From Tannerella sp. (GTDB lineage: Bacteria > Bacteroidota > Bacteroidia > Bacteroidales > Tannerellaceae), in the NCBI GenBank assembly GCA_031260575.1, contig JAIRJR010000341.1:1-34645 (forward strand): a stretch of 34,645 nucleotides of DNA, in the 5' to 3' direction. The notes under the pieces were generated by a model, which was given only the letters and a program-made list of their open reading frames with translations, ran no database searches and was not told where the DNA came from. The translations under genes and the position numbers were made by a program. Below are positions 20,676-29,797 of the stretch, piece after piece; position 1 is the stretch's first letter, and the number at the start of each line of letters is the position of its first letter.

Positions 20676-22262
20676 ATGTCTGATATAAAAGCAAGTGAGA
20701 TTTCACAAATATTGAAAATGCAATTGGAAGGCATTGATTCCCATGTGAAATTCGAAGAAGTAGGTACGGTGCTTCAGGTAAGCGACGGCGTAGCCCGTAT
20801 CTTCGGCCTGAACAACGCCGAATCCGGCGAACTTCTTCAATTTGACAATGGAGAAATGGCTGTTGTAATGAACCTTGAAGAAGACAATGTTGGCGCCGTT
20901 TTACTGGGGCATACCGATTTTGTCAAAGAAGGCGATACCGTCAAACGAACCCGACGGATTGCTTCAATCCCCACCGGCGAAGGCCTCTTGGGACGTGTAG
21001 TCAATCCACTCGGACAACCCATTGACGGAAAAGGCCCTATCTTTGGCGATTTATTGGAAATGCCTTTGGAACGTAAAGCGCCCGGAGTCATATTCCGCCA
21101 ACCGGTTAATGAGCCTTTACAGACCGGAATTATCGCTATTGATGCGATGATCCCTATCGGGCGCGGTCAACGGGAATTGATTATCGGCGACCGTCAAACA
21201 GGCAAAACAGCAATCGGCATTGATACGATCATCAACCAACGAAAAAATTTCTTAGCAGGCAAACCTGTCTATTGTATTTATGTCGCAATCGGACAAAAAG
21301 GTTCGACGGTTGCCAATATCGTGAATACTTTAAAAGAAAAAGGAGCGCTCGAATATACCATTATCATTTCCGCTTCGGCATCCGACCCTGCGGCATTGCG
21401 TTTCTATGCTCCCTATGCAGGGGCGGCAATCGGAGAATTCTTCCGTGATACGGGACGGGCTGCCTTGGTTATCTACGACGACCTTTCCAAACAAGCCGTC
21501 TCTTACCGCGAGGTATCGCTTATTCTTCGCCGCCCATCAGGACGCGAAGCCTATCCCGGAGATATTTTCTATCTGCACTCGCGCTTATTGGAGCGGGCTG
21601 CCAAAATCATCAATAACGATGAAGTAGCTGCACAAATGAATGATGTCCCCGAAAATCTGAAGCCATTTCTCAAAGGTGGAGGCTCATTGACTGCTTTACC
21701 CATTATTGAGACTCAAGCCGGCGACGTTTCGGCATATATCCCGACGAACGTTATTTCGATTACCGACGGACAGATCTTCCTCGAAACCGGTTTGTTTAAT
21801 GCAGGTATACGTCCGGCTATCAATGTCGGTATTTCTGTTTCGCGTGTAGGAGGTAACGCCCAAATTAAAGCCATGAAAAAAATTGCCGGTACACTTAAAA
21901 TCGATCAGGCTCAATACCGCGAATTGGAGGCATTTACTAAATTTGGCAGCGATTTGGATGCCATCACCCGAATGACGTTGGATAAGGGAAGGAAAAATGC
22001 TGCTCTATTGATTCAACCACAGTATAATCCATTGCCCGTCGAGTACGAAATCGCTTTGATTTATGCAGGGACAAAGGGCTTGTTATATGATATTCCGGTT
22101 GAAAAAGTCAATGATTTTGCGAAAGAATATCTGGAACGGTTGGAATTGAAATACAGGAGTCAAGTGCTTGACGTTCTTCAGAAAGGCATACTCAATGAAG
22201 AAGTTGAAAAGTTGCTTACACAAACAGCAACAGATTTGATAGGCGATTTCAAAAAGCAGTGA
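20676..22262 (+). CDS. atpA: F1Fo ATP synthase subunit alpha
   Basis: Non-catalytic nucleotide-binding subunit of F1. The Walker A motif GDRQTGKT is at 171-178. The phrase [20 protein letters not shown] and the downstream [20 protein letters not shown] are nearly universal alpha-subunit sequences; [20 protein letters not shown] holds the SVSRVG signature that includes the arginine finger. 528 residues is a usual length. A 37-base gap separates it from atpG. Confidence 0.97.
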   Translation: MSDIKASEISQILKMQLEGIDSHVKFEEVGTVLQVSDGVARIFGLNNAESGELLQFDNGEMAVVMNLEEDNVGAVLLGHTDFVKEGDTVKRTRRIASIPTGEGLLGRVVNPLGQPIDGKGPIFGDLLEMPLERKAPGVIFRQPVNEPLQTGIIAIDAMIPIGRGQRELIIGDRQTGKTAIGIDTIINQRKNFLAGKPVYCIYVAIGQKGSTVANIVNTLKEKGALEYTIIISASASDPAALRFYAPYAGAAIGEFFRDTGRAALVIYDDLSKQAVSYREVSLILRRPSGREAYPGDIFYLHSRLLERAAKIINNDEVAAQMNDVPENLKPFLKGGGSLTALPIIETQAGDVSAYIPTNVISITDGQIFLETGLFNAGIRPAINVGISVSRVGGNAQIKAMKKIAGTLKIDQAQYRELEAFTKFGSDLDAITRMTLDKGRKNAALLIQPQYNPLPVEYEIALIYAGTKGLLYDIPVEKVNDFAKEYLERLELKYRSQVLDVLQKGILNEEVEKLLTQTATDLIGDFKKQ

Positions 22263-22299
22263 ATATAAAAGGTTTTAGGTGTAAAGTTAAAGGAAAGAA

Positions 22300-23181
22300 A
22301 TGTCGTCATTAAAAGAAATAAAAGGACGTATTGCCTCGGTAAAATCGACAAAGAAAATTACCTCGGCGATGAAGATGGTTGCATCTTCCAAACTTCATAA
22401 AGCACATTCTTTGGTCGAACGGTTTTTGCCCTATGAACGCCGGGTCACGAATATCTTAAATGATTTCTTAGCCGGGTATAGCGAGGATAACAGCATTTCG
22501 TCTGTTTTTGCAGAGGTCAGGGCAATCAAACGCGTAGCTATTGTTGCCCTTTCTTCCAACTCCAGTCTGTGCGGCGCTTTCAATTCCAACATCATACGCA
22601 TTGTAAACGACCGGATCAGGAAATACCGTGAGCAGAATTATGAAATAGTAGTCTATCCGGTTGGAAAAAAAATCGAGTCTTTTATCAACAAATTGACTGT
22701 TCCCGTCGAAACAAAAGGAAGTTATATATCATTAATGGATAAACCCAACTTTGAAGGCGCTAAACAAATTGCCGATGCCTTAATGAAAGATTTTCTTACC
22801 AAACAAATCGATCGGGTTGATTTAGTTTACAACCATTTCAAAAGTACAGGTGTTCAAGTCCCAACCGATGAATTGTTTTTGCCTGTCAAACTGACAAAAC
22901 CCGAAAATTTCAGGGCAATTCCAATAGACTACTTAGTCGAACCGGACCGTAAAACCATTGTAGAATCACTGATTCCCACTTCATTACGAACGAAAATTTA
23001 TGCTATACTTTTGGATTCGTCGGCAGCAGAACATGCAGCCCGAACCGTTGCCATGCAAATTGCCACCGACAATGCCGATGAGATTCTGAGTGATTTGACC
23101 ATTCAATTCAATAAACAACGCCAGCAAGCCATTACCAGCGAAATTTTAGATATTATCGGCGGATCGGAAGCCCTTAAATAA
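22300..23181 (+). CDS. atpG: F1Fo ATP synthase subunit gamma
   Basis: Central rotor shaft. The N-terminal helix SLKEIKGRIASVKSTKKITS followed by AMKMVASSKL, and the C-terminal helix containing RTVAMQIATDNADEILSDLT (~246-265), are the paired coiled-coil ends of gamma. The protein has 293 residues. It is the last gene of the operon, with a strong terminator starting ten bases after the stop. Confidence 0.96.
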   Translation: MSSLKEIKGRIASVKSTKKITSAMKMVASSKLHKAHSLVERFLPYERRVTNILNDFLAGYSEDNSISSVFAEVRAIKRVAIVALSSNSSLCGAFNSNIIRIVNDRIRKYREQNYEIVVYPVGKKIESFINKLTVPVETKGSYISLMDKPNFEGAKQIADALMKDFLTKQIDRVDLVYNHFKSTGVQVPTDELFLPVKLTKPENFRAIPIDYLVEPDRKTIVESLIPTSLRTKIYAILLDSSAAEHAARTVAMQIATDNADEILSDLTIQFNKQRQQAITSEILDIIGGSEALK

Positions 23182-23190
23182 AAAAATGTA

Positions 23191-23238
23191 AAAAAACAAC
23201 TCCCCTTCGTTTCCTAACGAAGGGGAGTTGTTTTTTTT
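23191..23238 (+). terminator. Rho-independent terminator of the ATP synthase operon
   Basis: A perfect 15-bp stem (23197-23211 pairing with 23216-23230) with a 4-base loop TCCT is followed by a run of eight T at 23231-23238. A run of six A precedes the stem, so the hairpin could extend and also end transcription on the other strand. It insulates the ATP synthase operon from the glycan cluster. Confidence 0.93.
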
Positions 23239-23272
23239 ATTCATACAATTTTCATTATTCCCTATCGTTAGA

Positions 23273-23303
23273 TTGGTAAAGTCGCTGTAAATTTGTATAT
23301 TTG
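23273..23303 (+). promoter_or_regulatory. Bacteroidetes-type promoter of the glycan cluster
   Basis: TTG at 23273-23275 and TATATTTG at 23296-23303 are separated by 20 bases; the -7 is a full match to TAnnTTTG. It lies 73 bases before the flippase ATG and after the terminator, so it is the likely start of the flippase-leg transcript. Genes to the end of the window have small gaps or overlaps, with no other clear promoter. Confidence 0.7.
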
Positions 23304-23376
23304 CAAGCTTTTTAAGTCATCCCTGATGGGACTGACGGGATATTTTTTTGTATAAAACGTTACAGGTAATTTAAGA

Positions 23377-24864
23377 ATGGGAGTCATCATCCGTCAAAGC
23401 ATTAAAGGAACCATTGTCAATTACATCGGCTCATTTATCGGATTTCTGACCACCATGTTCGTATTGACCCGATTTCTTCAACCGGAAGAAATCGGGTTGA
23501 CACGTGTCATTTATGAAGCCGCTGTACTCATTGCGGGTTTCGCCCAATTGGGCATAACCGGAACAGCTTTTCGTTTTTTCCCTTATTTTCAATCTGATAA
23601 AAACAATCACAATGGTTTTTTCTTTTATTTAGTCTTGTTGCCAACCATCGGTATTATACTTTTTATCCCGTTATATGTTTTATTAAAAGAGCCTATCTCT
23701 GCTTTTTTCAGTATCAATGCCTTACTTTTCGATCATTATTATTATTGGATCATATTCCTGATTATTTTTATTGCATTTTGGACCGCATTCGAGATTTATT
23801 CAAACTTGTTGATGCGTATTGTCATGCCCAAATTTATACGCGAAATCGCCGTGCGGATTTTGTTATTAGCAGTCTATCTTTTATTTGCATTTAAATTTCT
23901 GAATCTTGACGGACTTGTCGGCGGCTTTATTGCCGTGTATGGCATCGCGATGGTCCTTACATTTACGTATATTTCCCGAATTAGCCCGGTATCATTGAAA
24001 CACGACTTTTCTTTTATCGACAAGCCTTTGGGGAAAAAAATCAGAAACTATACTTTGTTCCTGGTTTTATCTTCATTAAGTGGAAGTATCTTGAATCAAT
24101 TGGATGTCTTTATGTTGGGTTCTCATTTGGGCTTTAGCTATGTAGGTGTCTTTACAATCGCTTTTTTTATGGGAAATGTAGTGGAAATACCCTCTCGTTC
24201 GATTTCGTCCATTTCCTCGCCTATTGCTGCAAAAGCGCTAAAAGAAGGAGATATGCACACTGCCAATCAATTATATAAAAAAGTCTCCCTTCATCAATTT
24301 TTAGCAGGAAGTATCATATTCCTCCTTGTTTGGATTAATATTGATAATATCTTTTCCATTATTCCCAATGGTGACGTGTTTAGCGCAGGAAAATGGGTGG
24401 TTTTTTTTATTGCATTAGCCAAACTTTTGAATGTGACATTGAATTTTGGCGGAATTCTTATTTCTTATTCCAAATATTATTACTGGACACTTTTCTTTCT
24501 GGTATTTATTACCATTACCGGCATTGTATCCAATCTAATATTAATACCCAAATATGGGATTACAGGCGCTGCAATAGCCACATTCATAACCTATATGTTA
24601 CTTTCAGGCGTACAACAATGGATCGTTTTGGCTAAAATAAAAGGAAATCCATTTTCAATGAGTTTGTTAAAATGTTTCCTTCTGATAATCCTATTATTCG
24701 GTATCAATTATTTCCTTCCGGTCTGGTCTCCCAACCCTTTTATTGACGGATTCTATCGTTCCTTGATCATCGGTACACTCACTCTGATTTCTCTATATAA
24801 ATTGAAAATCTCGGATGAGATTTCTTTAATCATTGACAAAGTTTTAAAAAGGGATCGGATTTAA
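23377..24864 (+). CDS. wzx: Wzx-type oligosaccharide flippase (MOP superfamily)
   Basis: Polytopic inner-membrane protein predicted to flip a lipid-linked glycan to the periplasmic side. It has 495 residues and about 12-14 hydrophobic segments. The N-terminus (IKGTIVNYIGSFIGFLTTMF, then RFLQPEEIGLTRV) is the usual polysaccharide-export family start, and IPKYGITGAAIATFITYML near 390 is the typical repeat of these transporters. As first gene of the cluster it suggests that the legionaminic-acid-containing glycan is assembled on undecaprenyl phosphate and flipped. Substrate specificity cannot be read from sequence. Confidence 0.87.
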   Translation: MGVIIRQSIKGTIVNYIGSFIGFLTTMFVLTRFLQPEEIGLTRVIYEAAVLIAGFAQLGITGTAFRFFPYFQSDKNNHNGFFFYLVLLPTIGIILFIPLYVLLKEPISAFFSINALLFDHYYYWIIFLIIFIAFWTAFEIYSNLLMRIVMPKFIREIAVRILLLAVYLLFAFKFLNLDGLVGGFIAVYGIAMVLTFTYISRISPVSLKHDFSFIDKPLGKKIRNYTLFLVLSSLSGSILNQLDVFMLGSHLGFSYVGVFTIAFFMGNVVEIPSRSISSISSPIAAKALKEGDMHTANQLYKKVSLHQFLAGSIIFLLVWINIDNIFSIIPNGDVFSAGKWVVFFIALAKLLNVTLNFGGILISYSKYYYWTLFFLVFITITGIVSNLILIPKYGITGAAIATFITYMLLSGVQQWIVLAKIKGNPFSMSLLKCFLLIILLFGINYFLPVWSPNPFIDGFYRSLIIGTLTLISLYKLKISDEISLIIDKVLKRDRI

Positions 24865-24883
24865 ACTTATCATAATTAGAATA

Positions 24884-25867
24884 ATGAATATAAAACAAGT
24901 ATTAGTTACCGGAGCTGATGGCTTTATTGGTTCGCACCTAACAGAGATGTTATTGGCAAAAGGATATAAAGTCAAAGCACTGTCCCATTATAATTCATTT
25001 AACCACTGGGGATGGTTAGAAGAGATAAATCATGCTGACTTGGAGGTTATTACAGGCGATGTGCGTGATCCTCATTTTTGTAAATACATCACAAAAGATG
25101 TGGATACGGTCTTCCACCTTGCCGCACTCATAGCCATTCCTTATTCTTATTTTGCTCCCGACAGTTATGTAGACACAAACATCAAAGGAACGCTCAATAT
25201 ATGTCAGGCAGCCAAGGAAAATGACATCAAGCGAGTTTTGGTGACATCCACTTCGGAGGTTTACGGAACAGCAAAATATGTACCTATCGATGAAAACCAC
25301 CCTAAACAACCTCAATCGCCTTATTCGGCGTCAAAGATTGGGGCTGATGCCATGGGGATGAGTTTCTATCATGCTTTTGGATTACCGGTTACAGTTGTAC
25401 GACCATTTAATACATACGGCCCCAGGCAATCAGCGCGAGCGATCATACCAACCATTATAACCCAAATCGCAAATGGAGTAAAAGAAATCAAATTAGGGGA
25501 TTTAAGACCTTCCCGGGATTTTAATTATGTAAAAGATATTTGTAAAGGATTCATTGAAATATCAGAAAGTGACTTAACAATCGGGAGGGAGGTGAATGTT
25601 TGCAGTAACCACGAAATCACGATGCATTCTGTTTTTGAATTAATTGCCAAATTAATGCATGCTGAAGTAATATTTATTGAAGACAGTCGGCGACTAAGGC
25701 CTGAGAATTCGGAGGTATTCCGGTTATGGGGTGATAATTCCATAATAAAATCATTAGTCGGGTATTTGCCCGCTTATAGTTTAGAAGAAGGTTTGAAAGA
25801 AACAATTGAATGGTTTTCGGACAAAACCAATTTGAAAAAATATAAATCCTACATCTATAATGTATAA
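24884..25867 (+). CDS. legB: Nucleotide-sugar 4,6-dehydratase of legionaminic acid synthesis
   Basis: Short-chain dehydrogenase/reductase family enzyme. It makes the 4-keto-6-deoxy sugar from an NDP-GlcNAc (GDP-GlcNAc in the Campylobacter pathway). The NAD-binding motif GADGFIG is at 10-16. The catalytic region is TSTSEVYG (121-128), with Ser where other 4,6-dehydratases have Asp, and YSASK with Tyr-147 and Lys-151. The phrase LSHYNSFNHWGWLE (33-46) is characteristic of LegB proteins. Length is 327. The 3' end overlaps legC by eight bases. A generic epimerase is possible, but the full Leg set downstream makes LegB by far the best fit. Confidence 0.9.
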   Translation: MNIKQVLVTGADGFIGSHLTEMLLAKGYKVKALSHYNSFNHWGWLEEINHADLEVITGDVRDPHFCKYITKDVDTVFHLAALIAIPYSYFAPDSYVDTNIKGTLNICQAAKENDIKRVLVTSTSEVYGTAKYVPIDENHPKQPQSPYSASKIGADAMGMSFYHAFGLPVTVVRPFNTYGPRQSARAIIPTIITQIANGVKEIKLGDLRPSRDFNYVKDICKGFIEISESDLTIGREVNVCSNHEITMHSVFELIAKLMHAEVIFIEDSRRLRPENSEVFRLWGDNSIIKSLVGYLPAYSLEEGLKETIEWFSDKTNLKKYKSYIYNV

Positions 25868-27014
25868 GGATATTATTCAATTCATACAAAACCTCTATGG
25901 CACGAAGGATATGATACCGCTTCATGCTCCATTCTTTATGGGAAATGAAAAAAAATTTCTGGATGAATGTATGGATAGTACTTATGTTTCGGGAGTAGGG
26001 AAATTTGTCGACCGTTTCGAGGCAATGATGGAAGATTATACAGGATGTAAAAAAGCGGTAGCGTGCGTCAATGGAACCAATGCACTCCATCTGTCGTTAT
26101 TATTATCCGGGGTTGAGCGGAATGATGAAGTGATCACTCAGCCATTGACTTTTATAGCTACATGCAATGCCATCATTTATGCAGGCGCTCATCCGGTCTT
26201 TATTGATGTTGATAAAGATACGATGGGATTATCGCCGGTAGCAGTAGACGAATGGTTAAGCCAAAATACGTATATAGAAAATCTTACTTGCTATAACAAA
26301 AAAACAGGAAGAAGAGTTAAAGTCTGCCTGCCCATGCATACATTCGGGCATCCGGTTCATTTAGACGGATTGATGGCTGTTTGCGATAAATATTACCTTG
26401 AATTGGTTGAAGATGCAGCCGAAAGTTTGGGTAGTTTTTATAAAGGGAAGCATACCGGAACATTTGGGAAAATCGGAATAATCAGTTTTAACGGCAATAA
26501 GACAATCACAACCGGGGGAGGCGGAATGATGTTATTTAATGATGAAAAATTGGCAAAACGTGCAAAACATCTGACTACACAAGCAAAATTGCCTCATCGC
26601 TGGGATTTTATACATGATGAGATCGGATACAATTATCGTTTGCCGAATATCAATGCAGCCTTAGGATGTGCCCAAATGGAATATTTAGACAAAATACTGG
26701 CTCAGAAAAGAGAAATTGCGATGGCATACAAAAAATACTTTCAAGCGAAAAAAGACATCGTCTATGTAGACGAACCCGATAATTGTCAATCGAATTTTTG
26801 GTTGAATACAATCCTTTTTAGCGGAAGGGAAGGTCGCGATCTGTTTTTGAAATACAGCAATGATCATCACGTCATGACTCGTCCAGCTTGGACCTTAATG
26901 AACCGGCTTCCAATGTTCGCTTTGGCGCAATGTGGAAGTCTGGATAATGCGATTTCGATCGAAGGCAGAATTGTCAATTTACCAAGTAGTGCAAATAGGT
27001 ACAATGAAACATAA
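25860..27014 (+). CDS. legC: NDP-4-keto-6-deoxy-GlcNAc 4-aminotransferase (LegC family)
   Basis: PLP-dependent DegT-family aminotransferase that adds the 4-amino group to the LegB product. Schiff-base Lys-214 sits in SFNGNKTITTGGGGMM; EDAAESLGSF (184-193) holds the PLP-stacking Asp; CVNGTNALH (69-77) contacts the phosphate. The N-terminal IPLHAPFFMGNEKKFLDEC and PMHTFGHPVHLDGL are LegC-specific in style and differ clearly from the DegT protein at 13634. 384 residues. Its stop codon lies within the start of legH. Confidence 0.93.
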   Translation: MYKDIIQFIQNLYGTKDMIPLHAPFFMGNEKKFLDECMDSTYVSGVGKFVDRFEAMMEDYTGCKKAVACVNGTNALHLSLLLSGVERNDEVITQPLTFIATCNAIIYAGAHPVFIDVDKDTMGLSPVAVDEWLSQNTYIENLTCYNKKTGRRVKVCLPMHTFGHPVHLDGLMAVCDKYYLELVEDAAESLGSFYKGKHTGTFGKIGIISFNGNKTITTGGGGMMLFNDEKLAKRAKHLTTQAKLPHRWDFIHDEIGYNYRLPNINAALGCAQMEYLDKILAQKREIAMAYKKYFQAKKDIVYVDEPDNCQSNFWLNTILFSGREGRDLFLKYSNDHHVMTRPAWTLMNRLPMFALAQCGSLDNAISIEGRIVNLPSSANRYNET

Positions 27015-27618
27015 CAAGCTTATTCTTATTGGCGGGGGCGGTCATTGTAAGTCGGTCATAGATGTGGCTGAGAGTGCGGGATGGACGATTCTCGGTGTAT
27101 TAGATAGGGCTGAAAATGTAGGGGAAAAAGTCCTGAACTACAACATAATCGGTATTGATGAACAAATTCCCGAATTTGTTCATCAAGCTTTATTCTTGGT
27201 TACTGTCGGTCAAATAAAAGATGCCGGAACCCGTAAAAGAATACATGAGCAAATCATTGCCGCAGGTGGTGAATTGGCTAATGTAATCGCTTCCGATGCA
27301 CACGTCTCAAAATTTGCTGATCTTGAAAAAGGAACTGTTGTTATGCACAAAGCTGTTATCAACGCAAATACGAAGATCGGCATGGGTTGTATAATTAACA
27401 CAATGGCTAATATTGAACACGATACGATTATCGGAAATTACTGTCACATATCTACCGGCGCTATGGTCAATGGCAATTGTTTGATAGGAAATGAAACGTT
27501 TATCGGTAGCGGTGCGATTCTCCATCATGGCATTACCCTTGCTAATCATTGCATTGTAACAGCAGGCGCCATTGTTCGGAAGAGTATATCGAAAAGTGGT
27601 GTAAATATCGGCAATTAA
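27004..27618 (+). CDS. legH: Left-handed beta-helix sugar N-acetyltransferase (NeuD/PglD family; LegH role)
   Basis: Predicted to acetylate the 4-amino group of the LegC product, giving the N,N'-diacetylated sugar. The N-terminus LILIGGGGHCKSVID (6-20) is the PglD/NeuD nucleotide-sugar binding fold. Residues ~105-195 have hexapeptide repeats (ADLEKG TVVMHK AVINAN TKIGMG). His-139 in NIEHD matches the catalytic His of PglD. I start it at ATG 27004, overlapping the legC end by 11 bases, because this gives the normal KLILIGGGG N-terminus and 204 residues. Family members called NeuD O-acetylate sialic acid, but position between legC and legI favours LegH. Confidence 0.85.
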   Translation: MKHNKLILIGGGGHCKSVIDVAESAGWTILGVLDRAENVGEKVLNYNIIGIDEQIPEFVHQALFLVTVGQIKDAGTRKRIHEQIIAAGGELANVIASDAHVSKFADLEKGTVVMHKAVINANTKIGMGCIINTMANIEHDTIIGNYCHISTGAMVNGNCLIGNETFIGSGAILHHGITLANHCIVTAGAIVRKSISKSGVNIGN

Positions 27619-27632
27619 TTATAAATCATATC

Positions 27633-28637
27633 ATGCACCCGACAATCATCATTGCTGAAGCAGGCGTCAACCATAATGGTTCTATGGAATTAGCTAAAAA
27701 GCTCATTGACGTTGCTGCTACGGCCAAAGCTGATTATGTGAAGTTTCAGACTTTTCAGACCGGAATGGTTGTAACCAAATCAGCCCAAAAGGCAGATTAT
27801 CAGCAGATAAATACCTATAACGATACTTCTCAATATGAGATGCTTAAAAAATTACAACTGACAACAGCTCAACATTTCGAACTGATCAAATATTGTAACA
27901 CTTGCGGTATTAAATTCTTATCTACCGCCTTTGATTTGGATAGCATAGATTTTCTTGCAAGCCTTCATCTCGGTTTATGGAAAATACCTTCCGGTGAAAT
28001 TACGAATTACCCCTATTTGAAACGAATTGCAAGAGAAAAACAACCGGTAATTCTTTCTACAGGTATGAGCACAATGGAAGAAATAATGGGGGCAGTGAAT
28101 ATTTTAGTAGAATACGGAACAGACAAACAGCAGATTACGCTTTTACATTGCAACACACAATATCCAACACCGATGCAGGATGTGAATCTACGCGCCATGG
28201 ATACAATCGCCAAAGAAACAGGTCTCAAAATAGGTTATTCCGACCATACTTTGGGTATTGAAGTCCCTATTGCGGCAGCAGCGCTTGGTGCGATGGTGAT
28301 TGAAAAACATTTTACATTGGATCGAAATCTGGAAGGTCCTGATCACAAAGCTTCGATCGAACCCGACGAATTGAAAGCCATGATCGCCGCGATCCGCAAC
28401 GTAGAAAAAGCGCTCGGTTCTTACGAAAAAACAGTTACCTTATCTGAAAAAGAAAATATCCCCATCGCTCGAAAGAGTATTGTCGCTTCAAAATGTATCG
28501 CCAAAGGCGAAACGTTTTCTGAATATAATCTTACGGTCAAACGACCCGGCAACGGTATATCTCCTATGAAATGGAATGATTTACTGGGTAGATGTGCAGT
28601 GCGTGATTTTGAAGAAGATGAATTGATTGTGTTATGA
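27633..28637 (+). CDS. legI: N,N'-diacetyllegionaminic acid synthase (NeuB family)
   Basis: Condenses 2,4-diacetamido-2,4,6-trideoxymannose with phosphoenolpyruvate to form legionaminic acid. The N-terminal TIM barrel begins with IIIAEAGVNHNGSMELAKKL and contains YVKFQTF, LSTGMSTMEEI, HCNTQYPTP and GYSDHTLGIE, followed by EKHFTLDRNLEGPDHKAS, all NeuB signatures. The C-terminal SAF (antifreeze-like) domain covers about 280-334. I start at ATG 27633 (334 residues); the open frame extends 28 codons upstream into legH but that part has no family similarity. It overlaps legG by four bases. Confidence 0.93.
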   Translation: MHPTIIIAEAGVNHNGSMELAKKLIDVAATAKADYVKFQTFQTGMVVTKSAQKADYQQINTYNDTSQYEMLKKLQLTTAQHFELIKYCNTCGIKFLSTAFDLDSIDFLASLHLGLWKIPSGEITNYPYLKRIAREKQPVILSTGMSTMEEIMGAVNILVEYGTDKQQITLLHCNTQYPTPMQDVNLRAMDTIAKETGLKIGYSDHTLGIEVPIAAAALGAMVIEKHFTLDRNLEGPDHKASIEPDELKAMIAAIRNVEKALGSYEKTVTLSEKENIPIARKSIVASKCIAKGETFSEYNLTVKRPGNGISPMKWNDLLGRCAVRDFEEDELIVL

Positions 28638-29797
28638 GAAAAATTTGTGTCATAACAGGTAGCCGGGCTGAATATGGCTTAATGAGTCGTTTGATGCGAT
28701 TCATTCAAGATGATGGTGATTTTCAATTACAGATTATTGCCACGAATATGCATTTGGCGGTTGAATATGGCGAAACTTATAAGGAAATAGAAGCCGATGG
28801 ATTTGTTGTTGATAAGAAAATTCCGATATTGTCTTCGTCCGACTCTGCTCATGCTACGGTAAAATCGGTCGGAAAGGGAATTATCGGTTTTGCCGATGCT
28901 TATGAGGAGTTACAACCGGATTCGATTATGGTGCTCGGCGACAGATATGAGATATTAGCAGCCGTCTCAGCGGCAATGTTTTATAAAATACCCATCGTCC
29001 ATCTCCATGGAGGAGAAATTACAGAAGGCGCCTACGACGATGCCATCCGTCATGCCATTACCAAAATGTCACACTTACATTTTACCTCCACAGCGGAATA
29101 TCGTCAGCGAGTGATTCAAATGGGTGAACGCCCGGATACTGTTTACCATGTGGGTTCTTTGGGATGTGATAATATCAGGCATATCCCACTTATCGAGAAA
29201 GAAGAATTGGAAACATCATTAAACTTTGCGTTGGATAGAAACACTATCTTCGTCACATTTCATCCGGTAACCATGGAAACAAACACAGCTGAATCTCAAT
29301 TTAAAGAGTTACTGTCGGCCATTGATCAAATAAAATACTTACGAATTATTTTTACAATGCCTAATTCGGATACCGACAGTCGAATTATCATGAATCTAAT
29401 TAAGGAATATGTTTCCCAAAATGCTGAAAAAGCGGTCTGGTTTGCTTCTTTGGGAATGAGACGTTATCTGTCAGTGTTGCAATATATTGGGGCAGTGGTT
29501 GGAAATTCTTCCAGCGGCATAATCGAAGTCCCAAGTTTTCACATTCCTACATTAAATATTGGAGACAGGCAAAAAGGTCGCATTACAGCGGCGAGTGTGG
29601 TACATGGTAAGCCTGAAAGAGCGGATATTGAAGAAAAACTGACAACCATCATTCAACCCGGCTTTACCGAATCATTAAAAAACATTCAGAATCCTTATGA
29701 AAAGCCAAATACGGCAAAAGAAATCATACGTATTCTCAAGGAAAAAGAACTAAAGCCAAATAAAAAATTTTACAATCTGCAGGGATGGAGCAGTTAA
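28634..29797 (+). CDS. legG: Hydrolysing NDP-sugar 2-epimerase (NeuC family, LegG role)
   Basis: Removes the nucleotide and inverts C2, giving 2,4-diacetamido-2,4,6-trideoxy-D-mannose, the substrate of LegI. GT-B fold epimerase; the N-terminus is ICVITGSRAEYGLMSRL. LGDRYE (~97-102) and HGGEITEGAYDDAIRHAITK (~115-134) are NeuC/LegG hallmarks, and GNSSSGIIE near 293-301 is the C-terminal nucleotide-binding site. 387 residues. It overlaps ptmE by 13 bases. Confidence 0.92.
   Translation: MRKICVITGSRAEYGLMSRLMRFIQDDGDFQLQIIATNMHLAVEYGETYKEIEADGFVVDKKIPILSSSDSAHATVKSVGKGIIGFADAYEELQPDSIMVLGDRYEILAAVSAAMFYKIPIVHLHGGEITEGAYDDAIRHAITKMSHLHFTSTAEYRQRVIQMGERPDTVYHVGSLGCDNIRHIPLIEKEELETSLNFALDRNTIFVTFHPVTMETNTAESQFKELLSAIDQIKYLRIIFTMPNSDTDSRIIMNLIKEYVSQNAEKAVWFASLGMRRYLSVLQYIGAVVGNSSSGIIEVPSFHIPTLNIGDRQKGRITAASVVHGKPERADIEEKLTTIIQPGFTESLKNIQNPYEKPNTAKEIIRILKEKELKPNKKFYNLQGWSS

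Noticed and set aside
26932-27003. Upstream extension of legH into legC
   Set aside because: The ATG at 27004 begins just before the conserved LILIGGGGH motif; the extra 24 residues are legC read in another frame.
27549-27632. Upstream 28-codon extension of legI
   Set aside because: It lies mostly within the legH coding region, has no similarity to NeuB proteins, and the ATG at 27633 gives the normal family N-terminus.
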